Made by a program: the position numbers and the translations under genes. The notes under the pieces are model-generated. The model worked only from the letters and a program-made list of their open reading frames with translations. It was not told the DNA's origin and did not search any database. This document shows, piece after piece, positions 12,403-21,460 of a stretch of DNA of 64,000 bases. The stretch covers positions 65,532,870 through 65,596,869 of the forward strand of contig CM049307.1 of the NCBI GenBank assembly GCA_026874595.1, written 5' to 3'. This stretch comes from Sipunculus nudus. Taxonomy: Eukaryota > Annelida > Sipuncula > Golfingiida > Sipunculidae. Each line of letters opens with the position of its first letter. The first letter of the stretch is position 1.

Positions 12403-12807
12403 AGTAAGTTTTATTGAAATCAATGAGAGAAGGATGTCATTATGACCTGGTTTATCAGTAACAGGTGATGCCATTATGACCTGGTTTTTCAGTAACAGGT
12501 GATGTCATTATGACCTGGTTTATTAGTAACAGGTGATGTCATTATGACCTATTTTATCAGTAACAGGTGATGTAATTATGACCTGGTTTATTAGTAACAG
12601 GTGATGTCATTATGACCTGGTTTATCAGTAACATGTTATGTCATTATGGCCTGGTTTATTAGTAACAGGTGATGTCATTATGACCTGGTTTATCAGTAAC
12701 AGGTGGTGTCATTATGACCTGGTTTATTAGTAACAGGTGATGTCATTATGACCTGGTTTATTAGTAACAGGTGATGTCATTATGACCTGGTTTATTAGTA
12801 ACAGGTG
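12403..12807 (+). repeat. 34-bp minisatellite (GATGTCATTATGACCTGG...)
   Basis: After the second junction module, about 11 copies of GATGTCATTATGACCTGGTT followed by TATTAGTAACAGGT. Units differ mainly at TATCAG/TATTAG. Confidence 0.97.
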
Positions 12808-13261
12808 CGGACATAAATCAGACTGATGAACCCACTATAGCATTGTTATTTTTATTGACGTAGAATTACATGTTTACAATGACTTCAGGAGGGGAGGGGA
12901 TATAGGTAAACCAAGGCTGTAACAGCAATAATGATGAATTCAGTGTATGTAATTATAACCGTGTGTTCACAAATCTGCAAGTCCTATCTTACCAGACATC
13001 TGTAAGTGGAGAACCTATATATACACATCAAATTTAATACCACAGTTGATATGCAAATCAAAATATGATTAAACATAAATGTATGCATACATTATTTATT
13101 AATATATATTATAAAAAATGTATATTAATAAATAGGTACTGTATTTATTAATTTACCATTTGTTATTTTGCAGTTGTAGACACATATATACATGTAATTA
13201 TCATTAAATGATCATTTCAAGACCATTTTCAAGTTCAAGGCTCTTTGATATCTAATAACAA
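12808..13261. other. Non-coding AT-rich stretch
   Basis: No gene seen. 13085-13150 is a near-palindromic AT segment (TATTTATTAATATATATTAT and TTAATAAATA). Confidence 0.45.
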
Positions 13262-13731
13262 TAAAAAAAATAATAATAATATATTTGTATATATAGCGCA
13301 AATTCTCCGATGGTCAAGCACACACACATACCTTCATAAAAATTAAATGGAAATCTACTCCCTGTGACGAACGCAAGAAAAGGAAACGATTCATATTAAT
13401 TACCAAAAGCGTGCCGAAAGAGATACGTTTTTTAATTAGTTTTAAATTATGCAAGGGTCAAAGATTTCTAAGTGTTATAGAAAGCGAATTCCAGACTTTT
13501 GGGACTATTAAACGGAAAGAACGTTCACCGTCTTTCATATATCACTTTTGTACTTTAAGAGGATTTCCGCTAGCCGAGCACCGCGTACGCAAAGGCCGAT
13601 AGGTTATTAATTTTTCCAGACAAATATGATGGCAGTGAGCCATCAAAATGCCGGTAAACAGCAATTATGTATTGTACGCGGTACTTGACTGGAAGCCAAT
13701 GGAGCTGTTTGAGCAGCGGCGTGACGTGGTC
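13262..13731 (-). mobile_element. Non-LTR retrotransposon 3' end: reverse transcriptase C-terminal remnant and tail
   Basis: On the minus strand, about 13731-13672 translates as HVTPLLKQLHWLPVKYRVQY, the motif that follows the RT domain in jockey/CR1/RTE-type ORF2 proteins. About 13530-13410 gives VPKVWNSL and, after a stop, KLIKKRISFG, matching the usual GPKxWNSLP...FKxxLK ending. Internal stops and a frame change show it is dead. The element ends in an (ATT)n-type tail, read on the + strand as AATAATAATAATA at about 13265-13282. Family not assigned. Confidence 0.8.
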
Positions 13732-15190
13732 ATACAATTAATCATACAATTACAAGGATTTCTGGTATTTTAAGGCTACATATTTCAGTCTTCAAGCTGA
13801 TGTCCCTGTTCATTTATCAGCCTGGTTAACCTTTAACTGTCACAAGGCTTTCTGATGTCTTTATTAATCAGCTGGATAAATCACATATGTTTTAATAAGT
13901 CATTACATAATTATCTAAATCTATGATCGACTTTTGTGATCGAACATGCAAAAGATAAGAGGATTCCATACATTGTGATGAAAATTGATCAGTCCTAAGA
14001 GATCAACCAGGCATGTTCAGGAGAGTTAAATATACATGCAGGTATTAAATAACAGGTATTTGGAAACTTAATCAGTTCACGATTTCAAACTACATGTATT
14101 CTATTTCAGAAAATGGTCACGCTATTTGTACAACAACAAAAAATGGGGTGGCCATCTAATGATGTACAATTATTCTTGTTTTCTCAAGCAAAACATAGTT
14201 ATAGCTAATTTGAACAAATATACGTAAAATTTAATATTGCACCAATTATGCGGAATAACATGATTGATTCAAACTGACTAGTCACGACTAATTATAAAAG
14301 TAAAGATTGAAATTACAGGCAGTACCACTGTTATTATCTGAAAACTGATTAAATGTTGGTTTAAAATAGTAAAACATATTAATAGTAATAATTGTGAATA
14401 AATTAATCTTTAAATGCTGCATCAAAAAAATTGACATCAAGAAATACTGTAATGAATGATATTCTAAATACAAAACACATGCAGTTGTCTACATTTTAAG
14501 ATATGGTTTTGTAAAATATCATATATTGATGTCTCTCATTATGGGTACCGTACATGAGGAGCATATCGCGGGTCCCGCACCAGAAAAATCCAACTATAGT
14601 GTGTGTTCATCATTCAGTTTCCATACGTGGTGGCCCCGCGCGAGTCCCCCATGTGGATTTTTTAAACTCCAGCAATGTTGGATTTTTTGCAGCTGACGCA
14701 TTGTCAGTATGTTCTCTGTCAGAGCTGACATGTGAAAGAACTGACTGAGCTTGTAAGGATATATGACCACGTGATAAAGGACTACATGTCCAGTCTTCGC
14801 CGAGATTTTTGCCGAAGGCGAACCCTGGGCAAGGTGTGGCACATGATAGCCATCTTGTTAGCCTGTCTTATCAGATACGATTTTAACCCGCATTAAAACT
14901 CGCCTCCACAATATAAATATTCAAATGAATATTGGATAAAAACATTACTTACAATTTAAGAAACAATATATGATTATTAATGCTTGTGTTTTCTATAATA
15001 TATTTGTTACCTATAAACGGGGACACGCACATATGGAAAGGGGCTGCCCGGATGCGAGGGTTCCCGGGCGGGTCCAACACGAAAACAATCCGCATGCATG
15101 GAAAGGCACCCTTGATGGTAGATTACAAAAAGTTCATAGTTTCACCGAGAAAGTAAGTTATCCGTTAGTATTTAAGTTTTTTATTCTGTT
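13732..15190. other. Non-coding, no gene seen
   Basis: Mostly AT-rich, including 14281-14480 with long A/T runs. A GC-richer part (14540-14840) carries GGTCCCGCACCAGAAAAATCC and a later ...CCCATGTGGATTTTTT, possibly parts of a decayed repeat. Confidence 0.4.
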
Positions 15191-15334
15191 TGACTCGGGA
15201 TAGACTCGGAATGATTTCCTCGAGTCTTAACCTCCGAGTTCCATTACAAGTTCGATTCCAGCACGCTCGAGTACAAGATCAAGACCGAGATATGCAGCAG
15301 TCCGGACTCGAGTCCTGCATCACTGTCCGAGATC
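15191..15334 (+). repeat. CTCGAG/GAGTC-rich dispersed repeat, copy 1
   Basis: CCTCGAGTCTTAACCTCCGAG and GGACTCGAGTCCTGCATCAC match TTCGAGTCCTAACCTCGGAG and GGCTCGAGTCCTACGTCAG at 59772-59862 in the same order. Confidence 0.6.
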
Positions 15335-15998
15335 CCGTAATATAATTGCGTGTACATTTATCCATGATTATTTATACGAATTACACGTCAGACATGGGGT
15401 TCCTCCTTGTACATTAACGGTTTAACTTTGGTTGTATTGGTAATATGTTTCGCCTAGACGGGTTTTCATAACTGTATTTATTCATTCCAACACCACTATC
15501 TGATACGGGCATGCTCCGGGACATCTCATAGGATCTGGGTGCCTTCGGAGAGGCCAGACGCTAGAATAAATAGCACCCGTAGAAAATCAATGGCCTACTT
15601 GTTCCAGAGACCAGGGTCTAGTTACTCTTTTTTTAACAGATGGAGCAAGCCGGCAGATAAATACACCCGTTGTGAGACATCTGTATCCAATTTATTGATA
15701 TTGCCATATTACAGAGCACGCGGTCAGACCACATGTGTGTTCACTACGGATATCAAAGCTTGTACACAGGCAGCCTTTATAACAATGCAAAATGCAAAAT
15801 AGACGTTACACTCCAAGCAAAAATAATCCAAAGGAGTAATTAAGCTAGATCAAGTTCATATTTACCTTAAGAACAATACATATATATAATCTAAAAAGTC
15901 CAGGATTGATGCGTGCGAAAGTCCACATGTGATTTTCGCTTTACCCAATATGCATTATCCACAAGTATGAACCCCCTAAAAAGGTCGCAGTAGCGGAA
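15335..15998. other. Non-coding, no feature recognised
   Basis: Low-repeat sequence. An 87-codon open frame at 15539-15802 has no recognisable domain. Confidence 0.4.
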
Positions 15999-16019
15999 GG
16001 GGGTGGGGGGGGGGGGGGG
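15999..16019 (+). repeat. Poly-G tract
   Basis: Twenty G interrupted by one T. Confidence 0.95.
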
Positions 16020-16041
16020 TTCCGTACCCTAATCTATACGC

Positions 16042-16160
16042 AATCCACATTTATCTGATGTACGCTATCCGCATACAACTAATGTACACCATCCACATGT
16101 ACATCACCCACATGTACACCATCCATATGTACACCATCCACATGTACACCATCCACATAT
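16042..16160 (+). repeat. 15-bp tandem repeat (ATCCACATGTACACC)
   Basis: About seven copies, degenerate at the left end and regular on the right. Confidence 0.9.
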
Positions 16161-16923
16161 ATATAAACAAACGCAGCCAGACGTACCACGATAACAGACA
16201 AAAATGCTGGCCTTGTTATGTGGTAAAGCCAGATATTTATCTGAAAATGCCCCATCATGTGTTTTATATATTTGCATAAATTTCCTATATTTTAAGTTTT
16301 TATATATCGGTCTGAGCGAACGATAGTTTGCTTCATATAACATAAACCTAACATTGCTGATCCTATTCTTGACTGGGGAGGGGCAGGCACGGTCTTATTA
16401 TAATAAAATGTCAAGTAATTTCGGTTGCACCAATCAGTTCTGTTTTAATGGGTTGCAGATCCATGTAGAGTAATGGAGTGAGTTCAGACGCTTGGTCCGT
16501 GTGATTGTTTTTGTGTCGTACGTGTAGATGAAGTGTGTATCCTGTTGTTCTGCCCGTGTAAGTTCAACCAAGAGATGAACCCGGACCACCAGCAAACTAA
16601 GTCCAGTGCCACTCCTCTGGAACATAAAATCGATCTGTACACATTGTATACTAATATCTGCGATACTCTTGCTATCAGGACAAATCCCAGGACTTTATCC
16701 CCTCGGCGACATTCCCCGGTCTACGTCCCCGGGAAATGAAAATTCTTCTACGACAAACACCACCGTGTCAAATGCCCGAGTTCATTAATAAACCTAATCT
16801 CAAAAATTTTATATATACGAAGAAAGGGTAAACAAACATAGGGCAATACGTTATTTAGGAAGAAATGGTAGACATACATACGGAAAATACGTGGTGTAGT
16901 CTAGTTTTATGTTAAGATGAATA
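16161..16923. other. Non-coding, no feature recognised
   Basis: Short open frames at 16434-16788 lie on both strands and show no domain. Confidence 0.4.
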
Positions 16924-17070
16924 GCAGGGGAGGATCCAAAATTTAAGAAAAGAAGGGGTCCTTGCCAGGAGGACTAGTGATAAAACCTTAAAAAAAGTTC
17001 CCCTGGTCCGAAAGGGGGGGGGGTTATGCCGCAAAATTTGGTCTGAAACCCTTAAAAAGGGTTTGGGCGG
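16924..17070 (+). repeat. GGATCC-ended dispersed repeat R3, truncated copy
   Basis: GGGGAGGATCCAAAATTTAAG, the AGGAGGACTAGTGATAAAAC block and CTTAAAAAAAGTTCCCCTGG align in order with the complete copy at 18995-19188. The right end is absent; the sequence stops just before the inverted-repeat element at 17076. Confidence 0.7.
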
Positions 17071-17645
17071 CTGATCAGGGGCCTGTTGCATAAAGGCATC
17101 GCGAGGCGTCGCAAGCAGAAAAGTCGGTTGCATAAAACTGTTGCAGAGTTGCGATATGTCGCAAAACACCCAAAATTTGCGACGACAAAATCGGGGTCGC
17201 AAGCCCATCGCAGCACCTTTTAATCAAAAATTAAATGGAAAAAATATTTGTTCACTGTTTGTTTTAATCAAAATCTTGGAATATGTTTGTTATATTATTA
17301 CGGCCGCTGTTGACAAAAAATTATTTCTAGCTCTAATTTTGCATAAACACTACGATATTTGTTTCATAATTATTATTTATACCTTTCCAGCATTACATAT
17401 AAATATTTTTTCTCATAATATAATGTAAACAGACGTTCTTTAGAAATACATAATATTCATACATCATGATATGCAAATTATGTGCGCCATTTTCTTTTTC
17501 TTACAATATCTCATTTACAGAATTTGTCATATATATTAAAATTTGTATATAAAGCCTTGGGTTTCATATAGTTATAGACTGGCACCTGGTCCCAAGAACA
17601 TCTGTTCACTGTTAGATTTAAATTGTTATGTACAATTTTTATGCC

Positions 17646-17700
17646 AAATATTAATATTAATAATAATTTGATAATAAAATTAATAATATTAATATTAATT
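17646..17700. repeat. AT-only inverted repeat
   Basis: AATATTAATATTAATAATAA and its inverse TTAATAATATTAATATT flank a short loop, a potential hairpin or cruciform. Confidence 0.75.
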
Positions 17701-17961
17701 TATTCTATAAAACGTAAAATCTGCCAGAAATGGTGCCCTAAACGCTGTATTCAAGACTAAAAGGTAACAAATGGAATGATATTGGTTAACTTTACAATGA
17801 AAAATAAAACACAATAGTTACAAAATTAAGTTTAAAACAATAAAAATGTATCAAAGAAATTCCTTGACTACACTAATGTGTTTTCAGATGAGATTTAAAA
17901 GTTGACAGACTGTATTACGAATTTTGGATTCATAAAGGTCCAATTCAAAACGTTGTTTGTT

Positions 17962-18040
17962 TACGGACGTCGGTCGCACGGACGACGGACAAAGGACCAT
18001 CGCTATAGCTCATAATTTATAGTCAGCTAAGCTAAAAATG
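17962..18040 (+). repeat. GGACGACGGACAAAG terminal motif of a dispersed repeat, copy 1
   Basis: GCACGGACGACGGACAAAGG, then ACCATCGCTATAGCT, then TTATAGTCAGCTAAGCTAAAAA. The same order recurs at 21380-21460. Confidence 0.7.
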
Positions 18041-18934
18041 CAGCGGTACGACCATAACTTCGATATGTGTTCTGACAAATCCGGGTTTTAATGTGTGCCA
18101 AATGCACAATGCCAAAACTCATGAGTGGCATCGATAAGCTTTGATAAATAAACTTGTCGGGGTTCTATTAGGGCGCTCAGATGCGACACAACAGTACTCC
18201 TGGAACATTCTCGATTCAGGTTTTGGAGAGAGTTTGATTACAACGAAGCGTGAAAAAGTTTAAAGCGGAACAACGCTATTTTTGACAACGCCCAAATACT
18301 TAATTACAGGCGAATGTAGAATTTCTGGAGATATTCAAAGTGGAATGTGAAAATTGGTGCCAACTAGCAGAAAACTATATGAAAACTACTATTTACAGGG
18401 CCATTGATTCGAAATGAGAAGTAAAGTACACGAAATCGGGGAATTGGAAGAACTTAAAGAAATTCCAGTGCCATATTGTAAAATACCAATGTTTTCTTCT
18501 TGTAGATATTGTTTTTGATATTACACAGCTTAGTTGGAACGGTGAAACTGACAAACATTTTTCATTACCTCCTAACTTTTCATACATTATTGTATACGTA
18601 TGTTAAACTGAAATATAATTATGAATAGGAAATGTTGGTTACACGATTTTTTCACTACCTATGAGACACATAGTTTGACTCTACCTAGGAGGCACGTGGA
18701 ATTACCTTATTGGGACAGGTGTACGTGCCGGCAGAATCTTAGAACACACGACAGGTGAAGCATAAATTGCGTTAATCCTGTCGCAAGTGCGTGGCAAGTA
18801 CGTGAAATTTGCGTCATGTTTTATGCAACCGTAGCAAGAGCTTCGCAATTTCGATCGCAAACCCATCGCAACTTTGCGATTAGCGGAAATTTTATGCAAC
18901 CGGCCCCTGTCTAGCCAAGATTGCGACCCTGAAG

Positions 18935-19320
18935 CAAGAAAGACAGGATCGCAATCTAGGCCGGACTTATCTGCGATCGCAATCTGGGCTGGCAGGGGCG
19001 GATCCAGGATTTAGGAAAAGGGGGGGGGGGTCCAACCCAGGAGACCAATGAAAATCCTAAAAAAAGGTCATCAGGTCTGGAAAAGGTGGGGTCCAGACCG
19101 TAAAATTACGTCTAAAACCCCGTAAAAAAGGTTGCTTCGGGTGAAAAAGGGGGGGTCCGGACCCCCTGGACCCCCCCCCCGGATCCGCTTCTGGCTGGAC
19201 GGATCTAAGATCTTGCCAGCCTGGATTGATTTCGCAGTTTTGGCTGGCGCTGAACTGCAATCGCAATTTGGGCTGGACAGGTCTAAGATCCGTCCAGATC
19301 GCAATCTGGGCCTTGACATA
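18935..19320 (+). repeat. GATCGCAATCTGGGCTGGAC-type repeat, split by an inserted element
   Basis: GCAATCTGGGCTGG-like words recur at about 18950, 18980, 19238, 19258 and 19298, with TCTAAGATCCGTCCA spacers. The R3 element at 18995-19188 interrupts the series. Confidence 0.65.
18995..19188. mobile_element. Small inverted-repeat element R3, complete copy
   Basis: The left end GGGGCGGATCCAGGATTT and the right end GGATCCGC are inverted, with G-tracts and C-tracts inside and a palindromic GGGGGTCCGGACCCCC near the right end. CTGGGCTGG on the left and TCTGGCTGG on the right of the insertion could be a target duplication. Related pieces lie at 16924-17070 and 28700-28761. Confidence 0.65.
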
Positions 19321-19408
19321 TTTATATATATAAAGCTAAAGATATACATAAAGCACCACTTTGCACTTTGAATTGTATCACTATTTTATTTAGCAATGTC
19401 GGTTAATA

Positions 19409-19424
19409 TGTATATATATGTATA

Positions 19425-19483
<59 letters not shown>
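19409..19483. repeat. (TA)n microsatellite just upstream of exon 2
   Basis: Ends 37 bases before the first base of the exon, so it overlaps or adjoins the usual branch-point region. Confidence 0.97.
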
Positions 19484-19486
<3 letters not shown>

Positions 19487-19520
19487 GCGCCACTGTGATC
19501 TGTATCCCTTTCTTTTTCAG

Positions 19521-19601
19521 TTCCGGTTCCAACCAGGTGTAACGTTCTAGAGAACCCAGGTGGCAGAAGTGACGAGGCCTCCATAACGATGTCTATCTTT
19601 C
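19521..19601 (+). CDS. CACNG-like: Internal coding exon (probable exon 2) of a CACNG/TARP-like calcium channel gamma subunit
   Basis: Seen: a polypyrimidine stretch ending in TTTTTCAG (AG at 19519-19520), 81 nt open in one frame, then a GTGAGT donor from 19602. The first two bases complete a split codon and the last base C is the first of another, so both borders are phase 1. The peptide runs PVPTRCNVLENPGGRSDEAS and continues to ITMSIF plus a split Arg. Family knowledge: TARP/CACNG proteins have four TM helices; the segment between the first loop and TM2 carries a loop Cys, an acidic stretch and an R-A junction just before TM2, which this matches (Cys at codon 6). It has no in-frame stop upstream of the ATG at 19589, so that Met is probably internal. 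The product would sit in the plasma membrane as a calcium-channel or AMPA-receptor auxiliary subunit. Subtype is not decidable. Alternative: a 5'UTR exon starting translation at 19589 (Kozak A at -3). Confidence 0.72.
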
Positions 19602-20200
19602 GTGAGTAATATCTGTGTCACGTGGTCACGCAGGTTGCCAAACGCAGAGCGGTCTTTTTATTGTTGATTTCATGGCTCATTAGTTTCCCCGAATCTGAGG
19701 ACACAACAAGTTTAATAGACTAAGGACCTATTGGTCTCAACTCTCAGCTGATTTTGTCTATCAGGATATTTCTATGGGCGTTTTCAAAAGTGGGCCCTGT
19801 GTATAAAGTGGGCCCTGATCTTGTGACCTAAAAATCAACAGTTCTCCTACTTGCAATTGAGGCAAATTTAAAAGATGGAACTGTAAGGACGAAAAGGTTG
19901 GCTTCAAATGTTTGCAGAAGCTTGTTTAAGTAGACAGTCCTATGACACTGACCTTGTGACCTCAAAATAAATAGTGTTTTTTCCTTATTGGTAGGTAGTC
20001 ACACATGAAAGGTGGGAGGTTTGGAATGAATAATTTGGCATTAAATGCATAAAAAATAAGTTGTCCCTGTGACCTTTGATCTACAGGTATCGTTTCCTTT
20101 TATTCGTGTAAGTATAGTTTCTGACAGATGGAAGGTGTTGCATTAAAAGTTTCGCAATACTTCAAATCATCATTCAAAATTAAAGAGTTCACAAATATTG

Positions 20201-20201
20201 A

Positions 20202-20252
<51 letters not shown>

Positions 20253-20655
20253 TTATTTTGTAACGCGTAAAATCCATGATGATACATGCTCTAAAACGCC
20301 GTTACCTAACTAGAATACAATTAGCAATCATTAAACATATTATTATAAGAATATGGAATTAAAGTCCAATTGACTAAAATATTACATTCAGAAGGTTACA
20401 GTATTAAATGAGACATGTTAGAATCAATATTTCAATTAACTTTTAAAACTATCATAATTCCACAAAATGTTCAATCATATCCCTATCTATATATAAAATA
20501 TCGTATAAAATGACTAGGCATAAAAATATTCCATGAACAAATATGTTTTTAATTTACTTTTAAATTGTGAGAGAATGGTGGCTTCTCTTAGAGTACCTGG
20601 TAGGTCATTCAACAGTTTCGGGCTAACAACAACACTGAATATCCTAAATTTCCAC
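20201..20655 (-). mobile_element. Non-LTR retrotransposon 3' end with (ATT)n tail
   Basis: On the minus strand, about 20645-20540 translates without stops as IFSVVVSPKLLNDLPGTLRE, continuing to ATILSQFKSKLKTYLF. This is the standard C-terminus of reverse-transcriptase ORF2 proteins (FSVxxPKLWNxLPxxLR...FKxxLKTxLF), with W replaced by L. About 290 bases of untranslated sequence follow, then 17 AAT units (20201-20253 on the + strand), the probable retrotransposon tail. Confidence 0.85.
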
Positions 20656-21379
20656 TGATTTCATCTTGATGTTCAAGGTCAAGGTCACCAGTTTCATAAC
20701 TTTTCCAAGAACTTGGCTGAAACGATAGGTGTACCGAATTCGAGGGGAAAATATGCAGTACCTTAAAAGTGATGAAGTTCATAATTATCCTTAACTGCGG
20801 TCACTTTGACATTGAAGGTAAAGGTAAAGGTAATCTGTTTTCAAATCTGAAAGCATACACTCCTTGAACTTGCATCATTCTAATTTTCATAGCCATCCAT
20901 TCATTCATTCACGAGAAATGTAATGGTTTATCAGATTTTCACCAAATTATTTCAGATAAACGCCATTTTTATATTATATGTCATGACCTCAATTTGAATA
21001 GGCTTTACCCTGTGATTCATATATATGTATATGCACAAACTAAAGGAAATCTGCTGATTAGTTTTTAGTTCTTAACTCACAGTATCCTAAAGTGGCAGTG
21101 ATGTGAGTACATGACGGCAGTAAACCTCATAAAGATCATACGTGGCGCCATTAGTCACGTGTCCAAGAAAAAGCTCTCCAAGATCTTGCCAACTATTTGA
21201 TCAATTGATCAAGCCTAATTGATCTGGCTATTTGTATGTATTTTATATTATTTCTGGGGTGATCAAACACGCCCTGTGACAGTAACTTTTTTTCAGTTTT
21301 TCAAGGAGATCCTTTTAGAATATCTGATAATGCACAGTTTCATGATAGCAGCCTTCACACTTACGATTTGTGCCCTGCT

Positions 21380-21460
21380 AACGGACAGTCGGACGGACGA
21401 CGGACAAAGCACCATCACTATAACTGAGTTGACTTTCAGTCGGCTGAGATGAAAAAAAAA
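21380..21460 (+). repeat. GGACGGACGACGGACAAAG terminal motif, copy 2
   Basis: GGACGGACGACGGACAAAGC, ACCATCACTATAACTG and TCAGTCGGCTGAGATGAAAA parallel 17962-18040. Confidence 0.7.

Larger units (their letters stand above)
17076..18909. mobile_element. 1.8-kb element with terminal inverted repeats (non-autonomous DNA-transposon-like)
   Basis: The left end CAGGGGCCTGTTGCATAAA (17076) is matched by the inverted right end, whose reverse complement is CAGGGGCCGGTTGCATAAAA (to 18909). Each end carries a second inner copy of GGTTGCATAAAAC, at 17123 and, inverted, near 18820, in GCGA/TCGC-rich sequence, so the inverted repeats have sub-repeats. The 1.5-kb interior is AT-rich with no transposase frame. 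No clear target-site duplication was seen. Alternative: two independent repeat copies that happen to face each other. Confidence 0.55.
19620..21460 (+). repeat. TCAAGGTCA-rich dispersed repeat region, interrupted by a retrotransposon
   Basis: Recurring TGTGACCTCAAAAT-like words (about 19840, 19960, 20070), TTCAAGGTCAAGGTCACC at 20672-20689 and the GGACGGACGACGGACAAAGC terminal motif at 21391-21410. The element at 20201-20655 sits inside it. No gene. Confidence 0.55.

Noticed and set aside
19589-19601. ATG at 19589 as the start codon of the gene
   Set aside because: The frame is open through the whole exon upstream of it, the exon has a proper 3' splice site, and the upstream residues fit a CACNG extracellular loop. 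An internal Met is more likely.
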